Positions 1 to 8,299 are shown, numbered from the stretch's first letter. The stretch: DNA of 36,577 nucleotides from Spirochaetia bacterium (GCA_021372235.1 JAJFUW010000060.1:1-36577), one strand, 5' to 3'. Notes: generated from the letters alone by a model not told the origin. Program-made: numbers and translations.

Positions 1-1
1 T

Positions 2-88
2 TTGAAATATTCCAGAATAAGCCGCGGCACAAGTCAGTCCGGTACGTTTGAACCGGCAATGGTGGCAATTACGACAAGCGAGGAGTAA
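2..88 (+). CDS. C-terminal end of an unidentified protein (partial)
   Basis: The frame is open from the window edge to a TAA at 86-88 and encodes 28 residues ending ...AMVAITTSEE. The composition (Ser, Thr, Gly, Pro) would fit the end of a secreted or surface protein like the others in this window, but no family can be recognised from so short a piece. The same frame continues open beyond the stop to a TAG at 161-163; I read that as chance. The gene start lies outside the window. Confidence 0.35.
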   Translation: MKYSRISRGTSQSGTFEPAMVAITTSEE

Positions 89-479
89 AAAAAAGAAATT
101 GAAAAGAATGGGGTTGTGATGGATATAGGGGAATTACCTGAGATTTATGGAGATGAAAAATAGTATATAAAACTGTTTTACAACCGGTTCGGCAATGTAA
201 TTAGATTTAGAGGCAAAGAGCGGACCCGTATCAGCGTTCGATGCCTGAGACGTGACGGTTTTCATGTTTTTCCCGCGGAGGACAACGGTATGGAGGAAAC
301 CGGATTTTTATAACAGAATATTTGTTATGTTCCAAAAGTTGTTTGCAAAACAGGAATATACCGGTACGAACGCAGCCAAAAATATTTGCAGAGCGCTACG
401 GCGGTTATATGTGTACCGGGTCCGGGGGCAGTAATGGAACGGTTTTCATTTTTTTCATAACTGAGTGGAGGCATGAATC
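89..479. other. Intergenic region before the first kinase gene
   Basis: This 391-bp stretch has no convincing gene. The 60-codon open frame at 252-434 lacks a good ribosome binding site and has an unnatural composition. Seven-base arms CCGGTAC (361-367) and GTACCGG (413-419) could close a stem over about 45 bases, the only structure noted. The ribosome binding site of the next gene, GGAGG at 467-471, lies at the right end. No clear sigma-70 promoter was found. Confidence 0.4.
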
Positions 480-2174
480 GTGAATTCGGATGATAACAAG
501 GTAAAAATCGGGGAGAAAAAGCGGCTGAAAGTCCTGATAATAGAGGATAATCCGTCAGATGCGCAGCTGATAGCGGAGAATTTGAGAATCGAGGAACCGG
601 ACGGGGTTGATATAACCATAAGCACAAACTTAAAGAGCGGCATTGAAGCTGCTTCGGCCGGAAATGACATAGTTCTGCTCGACCTGTGGCTGCCGGACAG
701 CACGGGCATATCAACGCTAAAAGAATTCAAGGCTCAAAATAATATTATGCCCGTTATTGTGATAACCGGGTTAGAAAACGGCGAATTGGCGATAGAAGCC
801 ATACATTCGGGAGCGCAGAATTATATAGTAAAAGAGTCACTGGACGGAAAATCTCTGGCAAGATCGATCCGGTACGCCATCGAGAGGATGACAATAGAAA
901 CAAAATTGAAACAAAGCAGGGACGAACTCTCGGATATATTTGAAAGTTCTCCGGTAATAATGTTTGTGGTAGATCCGGCCATGAAAATACGGAAGACCAA
1001 CAAGACCGCTGCTGATTTTATGGGTATAGAAAGCGTAAAGGCTGTGGGAATGCTCATAGGCAACGCCATGGGATGCTGGAATTGTGAAGGCTATGAACTA
1101 AAATGTGGCGACACTCCGGAATGTTACAGGTGCCCTGTAAGGCTCGTGGCCCTGGACACTTTAAAAACAGGAGAGATTTATCAGCGTATCGAGATTGGAA
1201 AGGAACTGGTGATTAACAAAAAAAAGGGAACCTATCATTTTTATTACTCTGCCGCGCCCATAGAGTTTGAAGGCACACACATGATATTGTTGAATCTTGT
1301 GGACATAAGTTACAGGATCGAAGCTGAGTCAAAAATGCAGAAGGCCATGGAAAGTATGAGGGAAGCCGAGATGATAAAGTCGAACTTTTTGGCTATGGTG
1401 TCGCACGAACTGCGCACACCCCTGACATCGGTGAACGGGTTTCTCTCGTTTCTTATGGCAGGCGCCGCCGGGCCTATGACGGAACGGCAGGCGGAATTTT
1501 TGGCCGCAATTAAGAATAATTCGGACAGGCTGCTAAACCTCATAAACGACATTTTAGATGTGTCAAAAATGGAATCGGGAACTTTTTCCATTGAAAAACA
1601 CAGTGTTTACCTGGAGAAGATATTAAACAGGGCATGCGCGGATATCGCAGGCATGGCCGTAAAAAGAGGAATCAAAATAGATAAAAAGATCATGTCCAAA
1701 AATATAATTGCGGATGCTGACGAGCAAAGGATGGTGCAGGTAGTGACAAACCTTCTCGGCAATTGTATTAAATTTTCATATGACAATTCCACCGTTGAGG
1801 TAATACTGGAACTCAAAAAAGACGGGGATTTCGTACCGCCTTCCGGTTTTGAGCGCACGGGTAACAGCGCCGGTTGGGCGATGATAACAGTTATAGACAA
1901 CGGTATGGGTATAGAAAAAGACGAATGCATCAGGATATTTGACCGGTTCTACCAGGTACGCGGGATAAATCAACGGGAGTCAAAAGGCGTAGGGCTCGGC
2001 CTGAACATTTCGAAAAACATAATCGCCGCGCACGGCGGAATGATCTGGGCGGAGTCTGATGGATTGAATAAAGGTTCTTCCTTCAGGGCGGTAATACCAT
2101 TAGGAAGCGGCATGAAATCCGCGGAACAAACGCCCGGGACTGCGGAATTGTCAACACGGGAGGATGTCCAATAA
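480..2174 (+). CDS. Receiver-PAS-histidine kinase (hybrid sensor kinase)
   Basis: Predicted cytoplasmic two-component protein of 564 aa. An N-terminal receiver domain (about 16-137) has the acidic pair E22/D23, phospho-acceptor D68 and conserved K118. A PAS domain (about 150-280) follows, with a cysteine cluster C199, C202, C209, C215 and C218. The HisKA domain has H309 in VSHELRTP. The HATPase domain shows the N box (NLLGNCIKF), G1 (DNGMGI) and G2 (GVGLGL) motifs. There is no membrane segment, so its signal is probably cytoplasmic or arrives by phosphorylation of the N-terminal receiver. The start is GTG behind GGAGG at 467-471; an ATG at 473 is out of frame and stops at once. It heads a signalling block with a DUF4388 protein and a lone receiver. 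The cysteines could bind metal or sense redox, which is inference. Confidence 0.9.
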   Translation: MNSDDNKVKIGEKKRLKVLIIEDNPSDAQLIAENLRIEEPDGVDITISTNLKSGIEAASAGNDIVLLDLWLPDSTGISTLKEFKAQNNIMPVIVITGLENGELAIEAIHSGAQNYIVKESLDGKSLARSIRYAIERMTIETKLKQSRDELSDIFESSPVIMFVVDPAMKIRKTNKTAADFMGIESVKAVGMLIGNAMGCWNCEGYELKCGDTPECYRCPVRLVALDTLKTGEIYQRIEIGKELVINKKKGTYHFYYSAAPIEFEGTHMILLNLVDISYRIEAESKMQKAMESMREAEMIKSNFLAMVSHELRTPLTSVNGFLSFLMAGAAGPMTERQAEFLAAIKNNSDRLLNLINDILDVSKMESGTFSIEKHSVYLEKILNRACADIAGMAVKRGIKIDKKIMSKNIIADADEQRMVQVVTNLLGNCIKFSYDNSTVEVILELKKDGDFVPPSGFERTGNSAGWAMITVIDNGMGIEKDECIRIFDRFYQVRGINQRESKGVGLGLNISKNIIAAHGGMIWAESDGLNKGSSFRAVIPLGSGMKSAEQTPGTAELSTREDVQ

Positions 2175-2237
2175 TTGCAGAAAGGGTAAATGATCTATGC
2201 GGGATTGAAATCAGCCGTTTAGCAACCGAAATAAATC

Positions 2238-2265
2238 TTGTAAAATGTCTCTGCTGTGATAAAAT
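2238..2265 (+). promoter_or_regulatory. Possible sigma-70 promoter for the DUF4388 gene
   Basis: TTGTAA (2238-2243) and TAAAAT (2260-2265) are separated by 16 bases in an AT-rich gap, about 48 bases before the ATG at 2313. Both boxes are imperfect, so this is a tentative call. Confidence 0.35.
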
Positions 2266-2312
2266 TATTATAGGTTTTTTGTTAAAAACTAATAAAATCC
2301 CAGGGGGCGGGC

Positions 2313-3095
2313 ATGCATGGAACGATGAGCAGTATCAGTGTAGCCGGCATGCTGAGACTTTTGTGCAGTTTCGGCCGGAGTGGCGAACTTTTGATTGATT
2401 CCGGACGTATCAAAGGGAAAATAGTGATAGATTCCGGAAATATAGTTTCAGCAACCGCCGAACGGACACTTTTTAAGACATCCGGTCTCAGAGATACAGT
2501 TGTACAATTGCTTTTAGCTCTCGAAGAAGGTTCCTTCAGTTTTATTGAGTTGGCACCACGTAATGAAAAACCATCCGGGATAGGTATTGAGGATGTCATA
2601 CTCGAAAGCGCCAGAGAGATATGGAAAAATCCGGGTAATTCGGTAAATATTAGGGACCTTATATTTCCCGAAGATGAAGTCTTAAGGACGACCAGGCTCG
2701 CCGCCGGCAGGGAGATTACGGTCAGTTTCCAGGCCGATGAATGGAACTTGCTGGCCGCATTTAACGGTGATTCGGATATTGGCACGGTTCTTGAAGATTC
2801 CGGTATAGAGCGCGGCAAAGCCGAAATAATACTGTACGGGCTTACTTCGGCGGGGTTGTTGCGCAGGCTCCGTTTCAAAATACCGGAGCTGTCAAAGATA
2901 GCCCGTGAAGAACTGGGGAACATAGGCGCGGCGATAGTCGACAGCGAATTTATCAGGCAGAAATTTGACCGTAAAAAAATGGGGATGAAAAATTTCGTCA
3001 GCCTTTTAAACGGATTGGAAGCATCTATTTCCGAAATAACCGGCAGAACAAGGGCAAAGGTTATAATTGAAAAAATGTGGGCCGCGACCAAATAA
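2313..3095 (+). CDS. DUF4388 (PATAN-like) signalling protein
   Basis: Soluble 260-aa protein. Residues about 5-85 match the DUF4388 pattern: a short helical start (SVAGMLRLLCSFGRSGELLI), then D/G-rich strands (GRIKGKIVIDSGNIVSA) and EEGSFSF. This domain is common in bacterial two-component and chemotaxis-like networks as a non-catalytic module. Residues about 115-190 look like a winged-helix-like domain often joined to DUF4388. The helical C-terminus (about 193-258) is not assigned. The start ATG follows a purine-rich site (AGGGGGCGGG); an in-frame ATG at 2325 is an alternative. It lies between a histidine kinase and a receiver, which supports a regulatory role. The partner is unknown. Confidence 0.75.
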   Translation: MHGTMSSISVAGMLRLLCSFGRSGELLIDSGRIKGKIVIDSGNIVSATAERTLFKTSGLRDTVVQLLLALEEGSFSFIELAPRNEKPSGIGIEDVILESAREIWKNPGNSVNIRDLIFPEDEVLRTTRLAAGREITVSFQADEWNLLAAFNGDSDIGTVLEDSGIERGKAEIILYGLTSAGLLRRLRFKIPELSKIAREELGNIGAAIVDSEFIRQKFDRKKMGMKNFVSLLNGLEASISEITGRTRAKVIIEKMWAATK

Positions 3096-3135
3096 AATTT
3101 TTGGCCGGTAAGAGAACGGCCGGAGTGGAGATAAT

Positions 3136-3477
3136 ATGAGTGAAGAGGCGATGCAGGTTTACAGCCATATCGCGGTTGTTTCCGCAGGAGTGTTGTTCTG
3201 GGCGGGATTTATGGTTTTTGGTTTTATAGCCGGGCGGTATACGAAAGTTTTTAACAGGGAAACTTTTTCAGGGCTGCTTATGACGGCGCCATCGGGCATA
3301 CTTATATATGCAATACTGATGCTCCTGAGGTCCTCGACAATGGTTAAAAGTCAGCAATTCAACGACGGGTTGCAGGTTGCTGCGTATGTATTTCTTCTGG
3401 TTTCTGCCGTATTGTGCCTCGCGGGTATGATAAAATTCGGCAAGCTCCTTGACGAGCTGTTGAAATATAAGGGGTAA
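3136..3477 (+). CDS. Small membrane protein, three predicted helices
   Basis: The 113-aa product has hydrophobic segments at about 11-33, 44-63 and 80-103 and a short basic C-terminus, so it should sit in the inner membrane. I do not recognise a family. The start ATG follows GGAG at good spacing. It ends 2 bases before the next gene, which encodes a second small three-helix protein, suggesting translational coupling and a two-protein membrane unit. It sits inside the block of kinase, DUF4388 and CheY-like genes, so a sensing or anchoring role is possible, but that is inferred only from position. Confidence 0.7.
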   Translation: MSEEAMQVYSHIAVVSAGVLFWAGFMVFGFIAGRYTKVFNRETFSGLLMTAPSGILIYAILMLLRSSTMVKSQQFNDGLQVAAYVFLLVSAVLCLAGMIKFGKLLDELLKYKG

Positions 3478-3479
3478 AA

Positions 3480-3878
3480 ATGAAATATGACGTGCTGTTA
3501 TACCAGTCAGGGCTGATTGTGCTCATGGCTGCGGTTATATGGAACGCGGTTGTCATCTTTAAACTGTCAGCTGTAATAAAGCAAAATAAACCCATCTGGA
3601 TATTGCCGGCTTTTGCCGCTGTTTTGTTGGCTGCGGCATTTTGTTTTCACGCTTATGCCAGCTATAGCCTGCTGCCGCAAATGACGGAACTCATTAACAG
3701 GATGGCATCAAGCGACGTTATGCTTGACCCGGCGAGGCTCGGCACGCTAAAAATTCAGATGGCACAGGTAAAAGACGCACTGATATGGCTAAAAATGGCG
3801 TCATTCACAGCCTTTGGCGTTGCGGCATTAATGCTTTTGATGTCAAATCTGATATATTTAAAATGGATATCGAAATAA
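3480..3878 (+). CDS. Small membrane protein, three predicted helices
   Basis: The 132-aa product has hydrophobic segments at about 9-29, 40-62 and 103-125. The loop at about 63-102 is probably outside the membrane (PQMTELINRMASSDVML and following). No family is recognised. The ATG lies two bases after the previous stop, with AAGGGG just upstream inside the preceding gene, so the two membrane genes are probably translated together. The CheY-like gene begins 20 bases downstream behind a strong ribosome binding site. The pairing suggests a heteromeric membrane component of the signalling block, but nothing in the sequence shows the function. Confidence 0.7.
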   Translation: MKYDVLLYQSGLIVLMAAVIWNAVVIFKLSAVIKQNKPIWILPAFAAVLLAAAFCFHAYASYSLLPQMTELINRMASSDVMLDPARLGTLKIQMAQVKDALIWLKMASFTAFGVAALMLLMSNLIYLKWISK

Positions 3879-3898
3879 AAATTTTTTAGGAGGAACGG

Positions 3899-4276
3899 AT
3901 GGCCGACAAAATAAATATCATGGTTGTTGACGATGAACCGGATATAGTAAAAATAGTAAAGATAGCCATGGAACTCGCGGGTTTCCAGGTAATAGAAGCC
4001 TGTAGCGGGGAAGAATGTCTGGATAAACTGTCCAAAGGAGCAAAACCGGACCTGATACTTCTCGATATAATGATGCCGGGTATAAGCGGTTACGAAACTT
4101 GCACTAAAATACGCGCTATTGATGATTTCAAGAAAACTAAAATAGTAATGCTCACAGCCAAGGGACAAAAAGGGGATGCGGAAGAGGGATTGAACTCGGG
4201 CGCGGACGACTATATTATCAAACCATTCGATCCCTATGAACTTATCGAGCAGGTGAAAGAAATAATGGAACAATAA
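3899..4276 (+). CDS. CheY-like single-domain response regulator
   Basis: A stand-alone receiver domain of 125 aa. It shows the acidic pair D11/D12, phospho-acceptor D56 in LLDIMMP, T86 of the switch and K108 in the IIKPF motif, so it should be phosphorylated by a histidine kinase. There is no output domain, so it probably acts by protein binding or as a phosphorelay intermediate. AGGAGG precedes the ATG. The kinase at the start of this block (480-2174), which carries its own receiver, is the obvious candidate phosphodonor, though the second kinase at 16505-18352 is also possible. Confidence 0.9.
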   Translation: MADKINIMVVDDEPDIVKIVKIAMELAGFQVIEACSGEECLDKLSKGAKPDLILLDIMMPGISGYETCTKIRAIDDFKKTKIVMLTAKGQKGDAEEGLNSGADDYIIKPFDPYELIEQVKEIMEQ

Positions 4277-4809
4277 AGCAACCGATGTATACTTCGCCGC
4301 AGATGCACGGGATTCAATATCAAGGATTTTATGCCTTTCAATATTGCAAAACGTTTCCACGTCGGCCCCGGACCTTTGTAGGTCTGTACGGTTACCGCAG
4401 TCAGGCCGACACAATGCACTTTTAGATTCCCGAAAAGTTAAATGATGAATAGAACCGGGTCGGCAAGTGATTTTAATATGCGAAAGCCCGAAATATCAAG
4501 CCGGAAGTAACGTCTCCGGCAGTATGCGGATAAATACGGATATTGTGCAGACACACATAAAAGTAATAAGTCGGGCGTGTCATCCGGATATGTGTGGAAA
4601 ACCGCCTCCATGCCATCCCAATATTACAAGGTGTATTACCACCCGTATACGGTGTCTTTCCTCATTCCCATTTGTACTTTACAACCCCTACGTATTTATG
4701 TTAATATTCAATACTTAATGCCCCTATATTTTTGGGCAAAAACTGGGGTTACCGTTTTAGCCGACGCAATCCCGGTAAATTACATCACAAGATGTGAAAG
4801 GAGATTTAA
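4277..4809. other. Intergenic region between cheY-like gene and rpsO
   Basis: This 533-bp gap has no convincing gene; the open frames at 4467-4718 and 4577-4822 lack ribosome binding sites and coding character. Possible RNA structure is present. An outer stem GTCGGCC (4361-4367) with GGCCGAC (4404-4410) encloses a hairpin GACCT/AGGTC (4371-4384) and a palindromic CGGTTACCG. A small TGCCC/GGGCA hairpin lies at 4719-4738. TTTACA (4678-4683) with TAATAT 18 bases later is a weak promoter candidate for rpsO. Confidence 0.4.
4749..4803 (+). promoter_or_regulatory. Candidate rpsO leader structure with ribosome binding site
   Basis: Two stems lie just before rpsO: TTACCG (4749-4754) with CGGTAA (4773-4778), and ACATC (4782-4786) with GATGT (4791-4795) around an ACAA loop. 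The second ends two bases before the ribosome binding site AAAGGAG (4797-4803). Ribosomal protein S15 is known to repress its own translation through leader RNA structures that differ between bacteria. Assigning that role here is inference. Confidence 0.4.
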
Positions 4810-5079
4810 ATGGCTCTGGTAAACGAAGAAAAGAAGGAACTGATTCAGAAGTACAAAACGCACGAGAAAGACACAGGGTCTCCGGAGGTACAGGTTGCGC
4901 TTTTGACCACCAGGATAAACGGCCTGACCGAGCACCTAAAAAAACATGACAAGGACCGCAGCTCGAGGCACGGCTTGCTCCAGCTGGTAAACAAGAGGCG
5001 CAGGCTTCTCGATTACCTGAAGACGGTTGATTACGACAGGTATAAAAACCTGATCGAAAAACTCAAGTTGAGAAAGTAA
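4810..5079 (+). CDS. rpsO: 30S ribosomal protein S15
   Basis: The 89-aa product has the normal length of S15 and its signatures: the early [17 protein letters not shown] segment, the [19 protein letters not shown] stretch and KRRRLLDYL before the C-terminal helix. S15 binds 16S rRNA early in assembly of the 30S platform. The ATG follows AAAGGAG with ideal spacing. pnp starts 9 bases after the stop, the classical rpsO-pnp order of many bacteria. Regulation by S15 binding to the leader is likely from what is known of the family. Confidence 0.97.
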   Translation: MALVNEEKKELIQKYKTHEKDTGSPEVQVALLTTRINGLTEHLKKHDKDRSSRHGLLQLVNKRRRLLDYLKTVDYDRYKNLIEKLKLRK

Positions 5080-5088
5080 GGTGAGATA

Positions 5089-7203
5089 ATGGAAGGATAC
5101 ATAGCAGAGGAACTGGAACTTGCGGGTAAAAAACTGATAATAGAGACCGGCAAGATGGCAAAACAGGCGGACGGCGCCGTTGTCGTCACATACGGCGACA
5201 CTACCGTGTTATCGACGGTTGTGGCGGCCAAATCCGCGAAAGAGGGGCAGGATTTTTTCCCGCTGACCGTTGAGTACAGGGAAAAATTTTACGCTGCGGG
5301 CAAGATACCGGGCGGCTTTTTCAAAAGAGAAGGAAAGATGCGCGAAAAAGAGGTGCTGACATGTCGCCTCATCGACAGGCCGATCAGGCCGCTCTTTCCG
5401 GAAGGCTACCTGAACGAAGTGCAGATTATCTCGACCGTTATCTCGGCGGATACGCAGAACGACCCGGATATCCTTTCCATCATCGGCTCGGCAGCGGCTC
5501 TATCCATATCGGACATCCCTTTTGACGGACCGGTAGGAGCCGTGCGCGTGGGCAGGGTGGACGGCAAGATTGTCATCAATCCGACGGCGGATGAGCTGGA
5601 TACGTCGGACCTAAACGTGGTCATCGCCGGCACCGAGCAGGCTGTCACCATGATAGAGGGCGAGGCAAAGGAAGTTACAGAAGAGGAAATGCTGGAAGTT
5701 ATCCTGGCCGGCCACGCCGAAATTAAAAAAATAGCGCAGTTTGTAAAGGCACTGGCGGCAAAATGCGGCAAGACAAAAAGGGAAGTCGAACTGGTAACTA
5801 TAGACAGTGCGATAAAGGCAAAGGTGGATGCCGAGGCGCACGCGAAGATTAATACAGCCGTGAAGATAACCGACAAACTGAAACGTCAGGAAGAGATTGA
5901 AACCATAAAGACGGCCGCCAGGGAAAAACTGGAAAAGGAACTCGGTGAGGAAGTTTTTGCGGAAAAGAAAAGGGATATAAACATGTCCCTCGAAGAGATA
6001 GAGATGAACGCCGTTCGTCTGATGATCGCAAAGGACCACATCAGGCCTGATGGCAGAAAATTTGACGAGATACGCGCGATATCGTGTGAAGTCGGCCTGG
6101 TACGCCGCACGCACGGCTCGGCACTTTTTACGAGAGGCCAGACTCAGGCGCTCGTCATAACGACGCTCGGTTCCGAGGATGACGCCCAGATACTGGACGA
6201 CCTCGAGGGCGAGGCAAAGAAACATTATACCCTGCAGTATAACTTCCCTCCCTTTTCGGTCGGAGAGGTAAAGAGGGTTGGAGGCCCAGGCAGACGTGAA
6301 ATAGGGCACGGAGCGCTGGCTGAACGCGCGCTCAAAGCCGTAATACCGGACAGGGAATCCTTCCCGTACACGGTACAGGTAGTCTCCGAGATACTCGAGT
6401 CTAACGGTTCCTCGTCAATGGCCTCCGTCTGCGGCGCGACGCTCGCGCTCATGGATGCCGGAGTGCCGATCAAAAAACCGGTCGCGGGTATAGCGATGGG
6501 GCTCATCGAACACGAGAACCAGCACGTTATCCTGACCGACATCCAGGGCGCCGAGGACCATTTCGGCGACATGGACTTCAAGGTTGCGGGTACGCGCGAC
6601 GGCATAACGGCCATACAGATGGATATCAAGATAAAGGGCGTAACGCCGGAACTCATGAGCGATGCGCTCGCGCAGGCCAAAAAGGCCAGGCTTTTTATCC
6701 TCGAGGAAAAGATAGTAAAATGTCTGCCTGAACCGCGCAAGGAGATGTCGCCGCACGCCCCCAAAATGTCGCTGATAAAGATTAACAAGGAACGCATCAA
6801 GGACCTGATTGGGCCCGGCGGCAAGAACATAAAGGGAATAGTCGAGGAAACCGGCGCGAAAATTGACGTTGAGCAGGACGGAACGGTACGCGTGTTCGCG
6901 GCCAACGGCGAGATAATGCAGCGCTGTGAAGAGATGATAAAGGCGCTGACGGGCTCCCCGGACGTGGGCGGGATATACACCGGCGAAGTCACGGGCATCA
7001 AGGAGTTCGGCGCGTTCGTTGAAATTATGCCGGGCATTGACGGCCTGCTGCACATCTCGCAGATATCAGATGAGCGGGTCAAGCGCGTCGAGGACGTCCT
7101 GCACATGGGGGATGTTGTGACCGTTAAAGTATTAAAGGTTGACGAATCGACAGGCAAGATATCGCTCACCAGGAAAGACGTGCCGCAGAAACCGCAGGCA
7201 TAA
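5089..7203 (+). CDS. pnp: Polyribonucleotide nucleotidyltransferase (PNPase)
   Basis: Full-length PNPase of 704 aa, the phosphorolytic 3'-5' exoribonuclease of the RNA degradosome. Two RNase PH-like domains (about 1-140 and 315-540) flank an all-helical linker. The second carries the active-site region with DHFGDMDFK (about 486-494). A KH domain follows (about 563-620, with GPGGKNIKGI) and an S1 domain (about 625-698, with GEVTGIKEFGAFVEI). The ATG at 5089 has AAGGTGAG just upstream. It is co-transcribed with rpsO. The next gene starts directly after the stop codon, but a terminator-like hairpin 107 bases downstream may end much of the transcription. Confidence 0.97.
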   Translation: MEGYIAEELELAGKKLIIETGKMAKQADGAVVVTYGDTTVLSTVVAAKSAKEGQDFFPLTVEYREKFYAAGKIPGGFFKREGKMREKEVLTCRLIDRPIRPLFPEGYLNEVQIISTVISADTQNDPDILSIIGSAAALSISDIPFDGPVGAVRVGRVDGKIVINPTADELDTSDLNVVIAGTEQAVTMIEGEAKEVTEEEMLEVILAGHAEIKKIAQFVKALAAKCGKTKREVELVTIDSAIKAKVDAEAHAKINTAVKITDKLKRQEEIETIKTAAREKLEKELGEEVFAEKKRDINMSLEEIEMNAVRLMIAKDHIRPDGRKFDEIRAISCEVGLVRRTHGSALFTRGQTQALVITTLGSEDDAQILDDLEGEAKKHYTLQYNFPPFSVGEVKRVGGPGRREIGHGALAERALKAVIPDRESFPYTVQVVSEILESNGSSSMASVCGATLALMDAGVPIKKPVAGIAMGLIEHENQHVILTDIQGAEDHFGDMDFKVAGTRDGITAIQMDIKIKGVTPELMSDALAQAKKARLFILEEKIVKCLPEPRKEMSPHAPKMSLIKINKERIKDLIGPGGKNIKGIVEETGAKIDVEQDGTVRVFAANGEIMQRCEEMIKALTGSPDVGGIYTGEVTGIKEFGAFVEIMPGIDGLLHISQISDERVKRVEDVLHMGDVVTVKVLKVDESTGKISLTRKDVPQKPQA

Positions 7204-8271
7204 ATGAAACAGTTCCACCGCGGTCTTGTGCCGCAGTTCAATGAAAAAGCCTCCTTTCCAGCCGAAGTTGTAAGGGGAGAGGGAATGATAGAGTCGGTTT
7301 TGTACGATGAAGGGGCCCACAGGGCCCCTTTTGTATTTGCGGACGAATATGTCATGAAGGTTTACGGAGCAAAGATAAAAAAATCAAACCCGTCTCTTGC
7401 TTCCCTGAAATTTTCCGGCTCGATAGATCCCGGCGAATTTTACAGGGTAAAGAGCACACTGGCGCAGGCCGGATCGGGCCTGCTCGTTGCCATGGGCGGG
7501 GGCAAGACGATGGACCTTGCCAAACTGGTAAAAAGGGACATGCCCTCTATAAAACTCATCAACATACCCACATCGGCCGCTACCTGTGCAGCCATGACGC
7601 CCGTGGCTGTCATGTACGATAAACAGGGCGTTTACATGGACACGCTCGATGCGGCTGTACCCGATACCGTTGTAATAGACTATTGTGTCATGGACGCGCT
7701 ACCATCCGGTTTTTTCGCGGCAGGGGCGTGCGACGCGGCCGCAAAATATTTTGAAACCCTTGCCGCAGCAAAAAAACTGAAAAAAAGCCTGACCCCGGTC
7801 GACACGGCGTGCCTCGCCATGGCTGCGGACAATTTCAAGAGGATAAAGGATATGGCTTTCCTGAAATGGAGCAGGCTCGACAGCACGGCAAAAAGGGAGC
7901 TGGCCGAGATAAACATAGTGCTGTCGGGCATGGTATCGTGCCTCGGGGTATCGACCATAACCGCCCTGACCGCGCATGCCGCCGCACACGCTTTTACAGC
8001 CTCACCGGGCGCGCGGCAGTATCTGCATGGGGAACATATGGCGCCGGCCCTGCTGTTGCAGGAGGAAATGCTAAAGAACACGAAAAACAGCACGCTTTTA
8101 GCCTCTATGTTTGAATGCATGGAACTCGGCGTTTCGCTGTCACAGATAGGGGTAAAAAAACAGGACCTGAAGGATGTTTTTGCATTGTATGAAAAGATAG
8201 AAATACGGGAAAAAATATCGGTTTATAGCGGAAAAAAACCGGTGTATAATGATTTTGAAAGGTTTCTGTGA
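7204..8271 (+). CDS. Iron/zinc-containing dehydrogenase, glycerol dehydrogenase-like
   Basis: A 355-aa member of the group III (glycerol dehydrogenase-like) alcohol dehydrogenases, expected to oxidise a polyol with NAD. The nucleotide-binding GGGKTMDLAK lies at 98-107 and the IPTSAAT segment at 121-127. Likely metal ligands D177 (GACDAAAKYFE), H258 and H275 (LHGEH) are at the positions expected for GldA. The substrate is not certain; an sn-glycerol-1-phosphate dehydrogenase is less likely from the motifs. The ATG at 7204 abuts the pnp stop and lacks a strong ribosome binding site. An internal ATG at 7285 has GGGGAGAGGG before it, but starting there would lose the first beta strand. A terminator-like hairpin lies within codons 36-43. 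Confidence 0.8.
   Translation: MKQFHRGLVPQFNEKASFPAEVVRGEGMIESVLYDEGAHRAPFVFADEYVMKVYGAKIKKSNPSLASLKFSGSIDPGEFYRVKSTLAQAGSGLLVAMGGGKTMDLAKLVKRDMPSIKLINIPTSAATCAAMTPVAVMYDKQGVYMDTLDAAVPDTVVIDYCVMDALPSGFFAAGACDAAAKYFETLAAAKKLKKSLTPVDTACLAMAADNFKRIKDMAFLKWSRLDSTAKRELAEINIVLSGMVSCLGVSTITALTAHAAAHAFTASPGARQYLHGEHMAPALLLQEEMLKNTKNSTLLASMFECMELGVSLSQIGVKKQDLKDVFALYEKIEIREKISVYSGKKPVYNDFERFL
7310..7334 (+). terminator. Terminator-like hairpin inside the dehydrogenase gene
   Basis: AAGGGGCCC (7310-7318) pairs perfectly with GGGCCCCTT (7322-7330) over a three-base loop, followed by TTTTGTATTT. This is a textbook intrinsic terminator shape, 107 bases after the pnp stop but within the coding frame of the dehydrogenase. 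It could end rpsO-pnp transcripts or attenuate the downstream gene when ribosomes are absent. Confidence 0.5.
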
Positions 8272-8299
8272 CCGGGCCCGCTGACCGGGCGGGGGATAA

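Noticed and set aside
252-434. 60-codon frame upstream of the kinase
   Set aside because: No ribosome binding site and an unnatural amino acid composition; reads as non-coding.
2778-2795. TGGCACG-GTTC-TTGAA, resembling a sigma-54 promoter
   Set aside because: The -12 GC is missing (GA instead) and it lies inside the DUF4388 coding region; no gene starts downstream.
4370-4400. GEMM-type c-di-GMP riboswitch
   Set aside because: Only the 3' motif GTAGGT...GGTTACCG is similar; the conserved 5' half (GGCAAACC, GACGCAAAGCC) is absent.
4467-4822. Two overlapping open frames before rpsO
   Set aside because: No ribosome binding sites; the second overlaps the rpsO start and its composition is not protein-like.
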